Under the pieces are notes generated by a model. The model saw only the letters and a list, made by a program, of their open reading frames with translations. It did no database searches and was not told the DNA's origin. This document shows, in pieces, positions 8,336-15,969 of a stretch of 21,842 nt of DNA. How positions within the stretch are numbered: the stretch's first letter is position 1; the number at the start of each line of letters is the position of its first letter. The stretch is from Aplysia californica (lineage: Eukaryota; Mollusca; Gastropoda; Aplysiida; Aplysiidae). The DNA lies in contig NW_004797926.1 in assembly GCF_000002075.1 (NCBI RefSeq), positions 217,500 through 239,341 on the forward strand. Direction: 5' to 3'. The translations under genes and the position numbers were made by a program.

Positions 8336-8599
8336 TCCTGAGCCTAGAATTTTTATTTTTAAAAAAATTAGACTCACAGACCGAGGAAAGCCACTACTGA
8401 ACTTTAACCAGGCCTAAATTGGTAAAAGGAAAAGTATAGGCTATACTAAGGCCTACTTTGTACAGAGCTCCTCTTGGGGACAAAACCAGAAAGGGCATGC
8501 TTCATCGCTACATTACAAAAAAACTGCAAAGCAACAAGATATAATTATGGGAACAATTTGTTGGTCAGTCGAGAAGAGGACAACAACAATAAAAAAAAA

Positions 8600-8716
8600 A
8601 AAAAAGAAAAAAAAATCGTCCAGGACCGGGATTGAAGCCACGCTAAAAAAAATAATGGTTTGACTTCTAGCGCAGACGCGCGCGCTGTCACTTCGGCCAC
8701 CAGAACTTCTGATAAC
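8600..8716 (-). mobile_element. tRNA-derived SINE, minus strand
   Basis: Reading the minus strand, GTGGCCGAAGTGACAGCGCG gives an A-box-like start, GCGCTAGAAGTC sits in the anticodon region, and GGCTTCAATCCCGG is a B-box-like T-loop. CCTGGACGA and a T-rich tail follow. The layout resembles a serine/leucine-type tRNA with a long variable part, but pairing of the stems is poor, so this is a SINE head, not a working tRNA gene. Confidence 0.6.
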
Positions 8717-8819
8717 GAAGTGCAGATTAAGTTTAAGCTTGATATTTTACACACGGCGTTTTATTTTAGCACTGGTGCTAATCTCAACGCGGCGTTGCAA
8801 ATAGGCACATCCTATTCAT

Positions 8820-8910
8820 GAAATACTCTCTCTCTCTGGGCTAAAATGAATAAATTATAGTAACACTAGATCGACACACCGCCCGAGATGATCAGTAGCC
8901 TTGCATTGTA
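8820..8910. repeat. segment shared with 13813-13905 (element interior, part 2)
   Basis: Shared landmarks are TACTCTCTCTCTCTGGGCTAA (given as ACTCTCTCTC then TGGGCTAAAAT), AATAAATTATAG, AACACTAGAT, CCGCCCGA, ATGATCAG and GCCTTGC. It continues the part at 7546-7779 once the nested element is removed. Confidence 0.85.
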
Positions 8911-9022
8911 ACCAATGTAAACTACCGCTCGCTCAGCGAGCCAATCACAATCCAACATTTTTGGGGTCCACCTAGACACCATGACTACGTAGACCCCAAT
9001 CGGGGAGTACGTAGACACTTCA

Positions 9023-9031
9023 AATTAATTA
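9023..9031. repeat. candidate 9-bp target duplication AATTAATTA, right
   Basis: It matches 6747-6755 at the other end of the large element. Confidence 0.55.
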
Positions 9032-9181
9032 ATAAACGAGCCTGAATTTACGTTAACGTGCACAGACGAAAGTGAACAAGTTAAAAAATGAGATTTCTTT
9101 TTGTTCCAAGAAATTCTCAACAGTCTCTCTGAACCATGTACAGTACGGAATTATCGTTCTATGCAACTGAAAATCAAAACC

Positions 9182-9182
<1 letters not shown>

Positions 9183-9237
<55 letters not shown>
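9183..9237. repeat. (CA)n microsatellite
   Basis: About 26 CA units. The minus-strand frames reading poly Cys-Val through it are artefacts. Confidence 0.97.
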
Positions 9238-9242
<5 letters not shown>

Positions 9243-9555
9243 AAACTGGAGAGAAAGAATAAACGGGCCAAGTGAAAAACGTCGTGCGCTTCGGTGCGCA
9301 ATGTGAACTCTGGAGTGAAACAGTACGTGCGGAACGTGGGAAAACGGTGTGCAAAATAGGAAAAGGATACATTGAGCAGCAAATAGCGTGGGCCTTTTTA
9401 GAAAAAGGGATTTACGGTGATGAAATTCGTTTTTAGCTCCAACAAATTTCATCTGGTGTGTGCCGGGTATAAATCACTAGAAATCGCTTAAAACATATTT
9501 ATCTCATGTCTCGAGTTTACGTAGTTGTTAAATCAATGGTATTACTGAGACCTGC
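9238..9555. other. unassigned spacer
   Basis: No gene, RNA or repeat is recognised in this stretch. Confidence 0.5.
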
Positions 9556-9700
9556 GAATGTGGTGTAGCGTTTAGGTGCTTTGTCGTCGTTCGAAGAAGA
9601 CCTGTGTTCCACTCCCATATTCGTTCAGTCACTACGCAAAGGTTAAATGGTATCTCCATTCCAAACAACCTGCTTCTACTTTATGATTCGAACTCAACTA
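9556..9700 (+). mobile_element. tRNA-derived SINE copy, plus strand
   Basis: TGTGGTGTAGCGTTTAGGTGC is A-box-like (quoted here as TGTGGTGTAGC then GTTTAGGTGC), and GTGTTCCACTCCCATAT about 40 bases later is a decayed B box. The head resembles the minus-strand copy at 20864-20931, and the piece GTATCTCCAT in the body also occurs in the copy at 21060-21272. It is likely an old member of the same SINE family. It ends roughly 350 bp before the TATA box of the lectin-like gene. Confidence 0.6.
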
Positions 9701-10059
9701 TATAATGTTTTCTGATATCTTCTATTTTTCCTTTCTTTTTCTGCGACCTTTACTTTTACTGAGCCAGCAAATGTGGGATGGTGGGTTGGGTCTTCGCTAA
9801 ACAGCGGGGCTTCAATTCCAACATGCTGAAGATTTTCTTTCGGCCCCCGTGTTCCTGCCGGGTGTACCTAACATATTCTCGACTGGCGATTACAAACTTG
9901 GTGGAAGCAGCCCGCCTCGAAAGAGATTCACACTGTGCCAACAGAGGCACAAAACAGTTTCAACGAAAGTTTTCACTCGTTGAGAATTATGGCGTCAATA
10001 ATACCACTTTCCATTTTCTTGGAAAAAAGTGTGTCGACACCGCAAGACCACTTTTCGAA

Positions 10060-10065
10060 TATAAA
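10060..10065 (+). promoter_or_regulatory. TATA box of the lectin-like gene (candidate)
   Basis: TATAAA lies 91 bp before the ATG. A start site about 25-30 bases downstream (near 10090) would give a 5' leader of about 60 bases, and the AGATCT repeats at 10083-10113 would straddle or follow it. The start site is inferred, not observed. Confidence 0.5.
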
Positions 10066-10150
10066 CTGAGAGCAGTTTCCAGTAGATCTAGACTACCAGA
10101 GATCTAGAATCTAGCAGATAAATATCTAAGTACCTACAAGACAAGACAAG

Positions 10151-12364
10151 ATGAACGCCGCTATTGTCCTCGTCCTCTTCTCGGTCCTGGCTGCGACACA
10201 AGCGTACGGTGAGTAGGTTTTGGAAAATTAAAGCTTTTAACATGGTGATTTCCATTGGTGTTTGGGTTGTCCATAACTTGTCAAAGCAGTTCAGAACAAG
10301 GTGGTTGGAAGCACACCGATTTTAAGAGGCAGTAGGTTTAGGACTGTTAGTGTTACTATTGTACGCAATTCTGCAGTACCACTAGAACACTGACCAAAAT
10401 TGAGTCGATAGTGCCGTAAAACACCTACTCAATCAATTAATTAACCACTAGGACACAATAAGCACAATGCAGTCTTATTACTGAGAACTGAGAATATTGT
10501 AATACAACATGAAAGGCTGGTCATGCACAAACGTTCACACTGTTGGCGCGTCTGTGATCGCCACGAGCAAGACTACGGCGACGTAGCTGGAATTTGGTTC
10601 AAACGAACTTACCCAAAATATAAGTCGTCGACTATTTGTTTCTTCGCACGATCTTTTTTTCCTCAGTGACACATAATGAATACCTTACAGTTGAAAAAAT
10701 AGATCATTGTATGTTTTCATTTAATGCCTTTTTTTTCTTCCATTGTTTGCCTCATTTACAACTCTCCTGCAGACCCAGAGGAGTGCGATATAATCAGGGT
10801 GGAAAGTTGGAACTATAAGTACGCCGAGAAGATAGTACAAGATGCTTCGTATGTCCTCAACATGACGGTCGTAGATCAGCAGTCCGCGGCTGCGTGTACC
10901 CTGGGGGAATCCTTCGGCTACCAGAAAGCCACACTTTGGGTGGATCACGGCTGTCGTGCTGACTTCAAAGTTTGCCATCTCCCAGGTAAAAGTTTGAGTA
11001 GAGTCTAGATCTTAGCTTTACGGCAGAAGTGCCGAATTAGAAGTGTTACAAGGAGTAACTTACAAGGAGTAACAAACAAAAGGAGAAAAAAACGATAACT
11101 TGACTGGAAAAGGAGCAAACCACACCAGAACGCCCACCCACATCTCTCGGGTAAGGACAGATTCGTAACGGTAAACGATAATAAAAATACAAGGCTGGAA
11201 CTGTTTTATATTATTCCTTCAAAGGTTCCAGGGCCGTTTCGAAAAGTTTCCTAGTTGAGATATCATAGATTTTTTTTGTTGCCTTTTGCTTCCCCAGTGA
11301 GGCGCACGGAGTGCCAAGTACTTAGGGTGGAAAGTTGGAACTACAAGTACGCTGAGAAGAAGGTAGAGGGGGCCGCATTGTTCATCAACATGACCGTTGA
11401 AGATCGGCAGTCCGCAGCCAGTTGCGATCTGGATAAATCCTTTGGCTTCTACAATCAGAACTCCACAGTGTGGGTGGATCATGGTTGCCGTGCCGACTTC
11501 AATATCTGTTATGTCCAAGGTAGGTGTGTGTGACGTTAAGCAAACGCTTTCACGAAATGTGGGGCAGCGTTCACGGAATGTGGGGCAATCTGTAAGAACT
11601 GAATATTTTGTAACCGAGTATTCTGCATTTTGTATTTCGAGAAAGATTTATTCTGGAACCGAGGTTAAGGCGAAAGCCCTAAAATTCGAAAAGCATGAAC
11701 TGAAGAAATGCTGTAAAGTTTCGACTTGCATTTATTTGATTTGCATTTATGGTCTTATATTATTAGCACTTGTCTAGCAAGGGCGAGTTTTAGTTGTGCT
11801 TATTAAACACTATTAAAGGGCACTATTAAACGTCACAAGTTCACAAATAGAATGACTTTTATCCAGTTTAAAAAGACACGATATTGCTCGGAAACAGGCA
11901 AGGTGGTTAAAAAAACATGTTTTGAGTGAGGCCATCCGACCGTTCACTGCAAACCTTGTATTATGGTACGTGTACTATTATATAAACGATAGTCTAATGT
12001 GTCCTGGGCAGATATATATTGCATAACTTTTCTCTACCACTGCTTTCTTTCCTCTTTACGACTGGGACATGTACTCTATAAACCAACAGTTCTCAGAACT
12101 GTCATTTCGAACCATATAACTGAATACTTCCATCTACGGTCTCCAGGCGCCACCAGCACAACTACGGTAAACGTGAGCAGCTGGAACTACAAGTACGCCA
12201 CCAAGGCTCTCCCCTCCGCCTCCTGCATCTACTCCATGCAAGTGGCCAAGCAACAGTCCGCGGCCCCCTGCACTCTCGGAACCACTTATGGTTTTGTGGC
12301 CAATACCATGTGGGTCAGCGATGGCTGCAGAGCTGACTTCAACGTCAGCTATTATTCCCTTTAA
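10151..12364 (+). CDS. secreted triple-domain DUF3011/lectin-like protein, four exons
   Basis: Exons are 10151-10208, 10773-10985, 11298-11519 and 12147-12364, with GT-AG borders (TACG|GTGAGT, CTCCTGCAG, CAG|GTAAAA, TTCCCCAG, AAG|GTAGGT, GTCTCCAG). The joined frame is 711 bases, 236 residues, with no stop. Residues 1-18 are a typical signal peptide (M-N-A-A, then a hydrophobic core, ending A-T-Q-A). Three homologous domains follow, one per exon: about 20-90, 91-164 and 165-236. Each has S-W-N-Y-K-Y-A near its start, Q-S-A-A-x-C in the middle and W-V-x-x-G-C-R-A-D-F near its end. The G-C-R-A-x-F ending is the mark of DUF3011-like domains. I recall a similar repeat in sea-hare egg lectins (ADEL/AKL type), so sugar binding in defence or egg protection is an inference. 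Possible N-glycosylation sites are N49, N121, N145, N173 and N230. All introns are phase 1, so domain exons could be copied without breaking the frame. Confidence 0.88.
10209..10772 (+). other. intron 1 of the lectin-like gene
   Basis: Phase 1, 564 bp. At about 10410 it contains AGTGCCGTAAAACAC, the reverse complement of a motif in the dispersed repeat at 19289. Nothing else is recognised. Confidence 0.85.
10986..11297 (+). other. intron 2 of the lectin-like gene, with a dispersed repeat copy
   Basis: Phase 1, 312 bp. About 11019-11090 (TTTACGGCAGAAGTGCCGAA...GTTACAAGGAGTAAC...AACAAA) resembles the repeat at 19289-19390, but its hairpin loop has collapsed to a few bases. The repeat is in the same orientation as the gene. 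Confidence 0.8.
11520..12146 (+). other. intron 3 of the lectin-like gene
   Basis: Phase 1, 627 bp. Near its start it holds a short imperfect tandem of CACG(A/G)AATGTGGGGCA at 11551 and 11572 (period 21). Nothing else is recognised. Confidence 0.8.
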
Positions 12365-12645
12365 CTTTAAGCTTTATCTTAAAGCTGTAATATTCCACTC
12401 CAGTTATATTCAACTGGACATGTTTTGTTACATTAAAAATATAATCGGAAACAAATCCTTGCATGGTGTTTGTATGTCTTTACTGTTCGTTGACCTCCGT
12501 CTCCTAACGATCAAGCATTGTCATATTCTACTTTTAGTGACTTTCGGATAGTAAGGAAAAAGAACGGTGTGCAGAAAATGGCAGTTCGCGGGTGTTCTGG
12601 TGTGATTGGATCATTTCCTATCGAACATATATCGTACTTGTATTT

Positions 12646-12651
12646 AATAAA
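12646..12651 (+). terminator. polyadenylation signal AATAAA of the lectin-like gene (candidate)
   Basis: It lies 282 bases after the stop codon and would give a 3' UTR of about 300 bases. A variant ATTAAA at 12432-12437 is an alternative nearer site. Confidence 0.5.
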
Positions 12652-12832
12652 AACTCTTTAAGGCCTATACTGCATCTAGACCAATCTGTCTTTAAACAGA
12701 CTAAAGCCTGTGTTTAGAGAAATTGTGAACAATGGAGTAATACGAACCCTACCGCACTACTTAGACTCAACATTTTAAGCGTAAAAAGTTGTGACCGACC
12801 ACAAAACGAGTGTGACAAGTCTGAATGGATTC

Positions 12833-12890
12833 AGACATTGGGGAACAGCTCGCTCTGGAGAAGACATTGGGGAACAGCTCGCTGTGGAGA
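12833..12890. repeat. 29-bp tandem duplication
   Basis: Two units starting AGACATTGGGGAACAGCTCG, at 12833-12861 and 12862-12890, differ at one base (CTCTGG against CTGTGG). Since 29 is not a multiple of three, the two copies are read in different frames of the surrounding open frame. Confidence 0.9.
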
Positions 12891-13069
12891 TAATCAACTG
12901 TCAAACCTGCTATGAAAAGGAATGTGGCCATGAGCTCAGGCAGAAACACATTTACTTGACAGAGAAATGCCATCCCAGCAGCAACTTAATTGGGGCTCAG
13001 AACATTAGCTACAATAGCTGCAAAAACAGCATTTTTTTCAAGTCGTATGATACTATTTGTGAAGAATAA
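12862..13069 (+). CDS. possible last exon of a cysteine-rich protein, unassigned
   Basis: The longest open frame starts at ATG 12791 and ends at TAA 13069 (92 codons), but only the part after the 29-bp duplication looks protein-like. It has six cysteines in the spacing C-x2-C-x4-C-x14-C-x16-C-x12-C, a possible glycosylation site (NIS), and ends ...SYDTICEE. There is no signal peptide, so it would have to be a 3' exon with its start elsewhere, or chance. It lies 211 bases past the polyadenylation signal of the lectin-like gene on the same strand. I do not recognise the family, though the C-x2-C start recalls Ly6-type or other small secreted proteins. An AATAAA followed by A's at 13376-13390 could serve as its 3' end. 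Confidence 0.3.
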
Positions 13070-13590
13070 TGTGATCATTTAATCAGCATATTATGAGTGG
13101 ACTGTAACATCAAGACACGTGCATCTTCTTCCTCTCAATTTTACGCTTTTCTCTAATATTAGGCCAACTTTATAATTTTATTGAAGGGGTGTTATACTCA
13201 TAGTCATAGGTTAGAGTCGAGTTAAGGTTCGTTTTATTGTTGTTCATTCTTTGATGTACCAATTATAACCTAATGCATTCAAGAATCCATGGATATAACA
13301 GCTTACCCCAGTTAACCTTCCCAGTGACCTGCATTCTACATGTGTATCACTTTGTTTTATTTTGATTTCACAATGAAATAAAAAAAAAAATGTAGGCATT
13401 GTATAAGTTTAGGCGCCTGTGTTAACAAACACAATGTGATGTTTCATTTCAATTCTTTATATACAAATACTTTTACAAAAATAGCTTATTCTTGGCTAGA
13501 TAAATAATCAAGAATATCACTTGTGAAAATGTTTGAGGAATTTCGACATAAGAGCATGAGCCTTTCGTTAGCATTTTGCCAAAATGACCG
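13070..13590. other. unassigned spacer
   Basis: No gene is recognised. It includes the sequence AATAAAAAAAAAA at 13377-13389, which could be a polyadenylation signal or a simple A-run. Confidence 0.5.
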
Positions 13591-13599
13591 CCCCCTGGA

Positions 13600-14440
13600 C
13601 TCGACTAGATCTAGTCCCCATGTATGAATCAAGTTGCAAGATAGGCCTAGAGTAGTCCGCCAATTCACAGGCAGGTAGATCTAGATCTAGTCAAGAGTCG
13701 CTCTTCGGTCATTCGCCCACCAGGCCACCATTTTAGATCTAGATCCTCTACTTTCCGAACTCCACACTCTTGGCTGGGTGCACAACATCTAGATCTAGAT
13801 ACGTTTATTCATTACTCTCTCTCTCTGGGCTAAAATAAATAAATTATAGCAACACTAGATCTAGATATTATAGACTTACCGCCCGAAATGATCAGAGGCC
13901 TTGCCTTGTTGTACGGGCAAGGACAGAGAGGCTACCGAATATGTTTCGGCGTCGGTGACATTATTATTCGCTCGGCACCGATCTTTACGAGGGTAGAACA
14001 TACGACAGACCCTCCGTAGACGGCACACGGCACGCGGCACATGACTTGTCGGCACGTGCCGTGCCACAGGCTAATACCCCTCCCTCCATAGGCCATAGCA
14101 CGACATCACAACGCAACACATCACAACCATGGATTCGTCTGATGAAGATATTCTGATCATGTTAGCAATTCTAAATAATCGGAAAAAGAAGAGGAAAAAG
14201 CGGATCATGTGGTGCAGAGAACATTTTCTATTGAGGAGTAGATCTAGTAGAGGAGTTTCATCGAACTTTCAGCTCCTTGATGAGACGTAGAGATGAGACA
14301 TTGTTCTTCAACTACCTAAGAATGTCATACAGAATGTATGATGACCTGAAGAACCTAGTGCTTCCTCGTCTACAACCAATTGGTTGTAATTATCGGGAAC
14401 CAATATCAGCAGAAGAAAATTTTGTTGTGATAGAGCCGCG
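13600..14440 (+). mobile_element. PIF/Harbinger-type transposon remnant with transposase N-terminal part
   Basis: The left part (13625-13905) is shared with the interior of the 6756-9022 element. An open frame then starts at ATG 14129 in good context (CAACCATGG). It reads MDSSDEDILIMLAILNNR, a basic run KKKRKKR, WCREHFLLRSRS, and NFQLLDE before a stop. After a one-base frame change at about 14275 the homology continues as RRDETLFFNYLRMSYRMYDDL, then NLVLPRL and YREPISAEENFVV. This is the N-terminal region of Harbinger/HARBI1-type DDE transposases (R-M-S/T-x-x-x-[FY]-D...L, then R-x-x-I-S-x-x-E). Homology stops at a 64-bp tandem repeat; the DDE catalytic core is absent. No terminal inverted repeats were found around it. 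Confidence 0.78.
14050..14061. promoter_or_regulatory. 12-bp palindrome with E-box core, CGGCACGTGCCG
   Basis: A perfect palindrome around CACGTG, preceded by several GGCAC copies and lying about 70 bases before the Harbinger transposase ATG. It may be a promoter or subterminal element motif; this is only a suggestion. Confidence 0.35.
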
Positions 14441-14602
14441 GTCCACAGCGTCAGCACTCTCGCTTCATCACAAATTACGTACGTTAACGTAGCGGGTAGC
14501 CCGTGTCCACAGCGTCAGCACTCTCGCTTCATCACAAATTACGTACGTTAACGTAGCGGGTAGCCCGTGTCCACAGCGTCCTCACACTCACACGTACGTT
14601 AA
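14441..14602. repeat. 64-bp tandem repeat, 2.5 copies
   Basis: Units 14441-14504 and 14505-14568 look identical. A third, at 14569-14602, keeps its first 12 and last bases but lacks the middle. Each full unit contains the palindrome ACGTTAACGT. The lack of differences implies a recent duplication. It cuts off the Harbinger reading frame. Confidence 0.9.
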
Positions 14603-15248
14603 TTTTTTTAATCTAAAGGACACATATTTTCCGCCCGTGTAGGCTGTTCCTCTGAACAAGATCTAGATTTGACAAGTTGGGCTTTACTTTTTGGGATCAT
14701 TTCTGTGCCCCCAAGATGAGATAGGTTCCTTGCTACACGTACTTATTTTAAGTATACTTGTCAAGTTTTGTTCTGTGCTCCCCCTACCTAGGGATAAAAG
14801 ATACATTTTTGTGCGTGCCAATTCGTTTCTTCTTTAATTTTTGAAGAAAGTATGTTGGAAAAACGACAGTCGGTCACAACATGACACTAAAAGTAAAGAT
14901 ATTAGCACCAAACAACACACTGATGCTTTTTCTATAGAAATAGCAAACTTAATTATTTTCTATACCATTGAGAAATAAAAATTTCTGCTCGGATCTACCC
15001 TTTATTGAAGGATGCTGGTTTAAAAAATGTTGTTAGATTTTATTCTACGATGGACACCTGCTTTGCTATGGTCATTTAAAACTTTCCCTAGTCCAGCCAC
15101 ATGACGTCACATGACACAAAGCGGTGAGCGCTGAGCGATGGTGCGTGATGTGTCCCCCGCAACGGAGATTCGGGACGATAGAAATTATTTCTCAATACAT
15201 TGTACCTACAACTACAAATTAGGTGCGCCCTATGGTAGAACCATATTA
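14603..15248. other. unassigned spacer
   Basis: No gene is recognised. A perfect CRE-type palindrome TGACGTCA (15102-15109) is flanked by two CACATG boxes, as discussed in the findings. Confidence 0.45.
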
Positions 15249-15855
15249 GCGCCAGACACCGACAGTCAGACCAGACCCGCCGTTTTCCGTCGGGTGTGGC
15301 CGACAATATTTTGGCGGTCAGACACCGCCGTCTTGCAAATATGGCATGTGGTAGAAGAAAATAATTGTCGTTGCCTTTGAGACGTAGACAAAAAATGAAA
15401 ACCAAGACAAGATTTTCCGTGCATCCCATCCAAAGAAAGCTTGATACACTAGGTGAATTTCATCATTTGTTTCCGCAGTTGTTGGAAGACAGTGAAATTT
15501 CCAACAATACTTTCGCATGAAACATAGCAGTTTCGTTAGTTTCAATGAACTGCTAGAGATATAATATGCAGAGCTGACAAGAACTGCCAAAATTCTGTGT
15601 TGTGTCATTGAAATTGAAGCGGGAAAGGGGACACAACTATGCAGAGATAACATAATCAAAATTACCTCACATCTCGCCCGACGGCCCGTCTTCGATAGAA
15701 CATGCTTTATCGGAGACGGTCTGACCGGGGACGACTCAGGACGTCGGGCGTCAGTATGGTAGCCGAGACCGTTTTTGTTACCTTCCATTACTAAAGAGCC
15801 AGTGAGCATTCTTTTATGCCCGAAGACGGTCTGGTCTGACCATCCATGTCGGGCG
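15249..15855 (+). mobile_element. short Harbinger deletion derivative with TIRs and TTA target duplications
   Basis: The ends are inverted: CGCCAGACACCGACA then GTCAGACCAGAC at the left (15250-15276), and the reverse complement of 15829-15855, which shares 22 of 27 bases, at the right. TTA lies directly outside both ends (15246-15248 and 15856-15858), the 3-bp target duplication typical of PIF/Harbinger. Inside, about 15375-15555 encodes a Harbinger transposase N-terminal piece: RFSVHPIQRKLDTLGEFHHL, then FPQLLEDSE, then (after a frame change) FRMKHSSFVSFNELLEI and a stop. The family usually has W-V-H-P; here W is replaced by S. The catalytic DDE region is absent. It is a different Harbinger lineage from the one at 13600-14440. 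The long open frame on the opposite strand (15318-15809) is not credible. Confidence 0.78.
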
Positions 15856-15880
15856 TTAATAATATGGTTGCGGCTCTATG

Positions 15881-15969
15881 CGTAGCGATCTTGACCGATA
15901 GCAGGTTTTGTCTGTGTGCGTTTAGTGGAACTTTGTAGGGGTATTCTTGTACATGTACCTATCGCTACG
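15881..15969. repeat. short inverted pair CGTAGCGAT / ATCGCTACG
   Basis: A 9-bp perfect inverted pair at 15881-15889 and 15961-15969, 71 bases apart. Its function is unknown and it may be chance. Confidence 0.4.

Larger units (their letters stand above)
7780..8812. mobile_element. nested 1033-bp element with terminal inverted repeats
   Basis: It is inserted between two copies of TATTCAT (7773-7779 and 8813-8819). The related sequence at 13806-13812 has a single TATTCAT and no insert, which fixes the borders independently. The ends carry a perfect 19-bp inverted pair, CTATTTGCAACGCCGCGTT at 7790-7808 and 8786-8804, with a diverged outer 10 bp. A degenerate direct copy (GCTATTTGAAACGCC) follows at about 7833. 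The interior holds AGATCT arrays, an imperfect foldback (8177-8295) and two inverted tRNA-SINE arms. No transposase is present. The duplication is 7 bp, or 8 bp with a mismatch (TTATTCAT against CTATTCAT), which would fit the hAT pattern, but the superfamily is not settled. Confidence 0.75.
6756..9022. mobile_element. DNA transposon with 82-bp terminal inverted repeats, family unresolved
   Basis: The left end (6756-6837) and right end (8941-9022) are inverted copies differing at only 3 of 82 positions; the left one runs straight into the assembly gap, so the repeat may be longer. The ends read G/T-GAAGTGTCTACGTACTCC inward. A 9-bp AATTAATTA flanks both sides. Long inverted repeats with 9-bp duplications suit Mutator-like elements. 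However, the interior (7546-7779 and 8820-8910) matches the leader of the Harbinger remnant at 13625-13905, so a Harbinger link is also possible. No transposase is visible outside the gap. A second element (7780-8812) sits inside. The close similarity of the ends argues for a fairly young insertion. Confidence 0.75.

Noticed and set aside
8600-8716. Functional tRNA gene
   Set aside because: A and B boxes are recognisable, but acceptor and anticodon stems do not pair and a T-rich SINE-type tail follows. The same applies to 9556, 20025, 20864, 21060 and 21576.
9778-10107. 109-codon open frame just before the lectin-like gene
   Set aside because: No recognisable domain; it runs through the TATA box and ends in AGATCT repeats, so it is probably chance.
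12670-12720. Histone-type 3' stem-loop around TCTGTCTTTAAACAGA
   Set aside because: The short stem lacks the conserved histone stem-loop sequence, and no histone gene is nearby.
15318-15809. 163-codon open frame on the minus strand
   Set aside because: It lies opposite the recognisable Harbinger peptide and includes the element's inverted end; no homology is seen.
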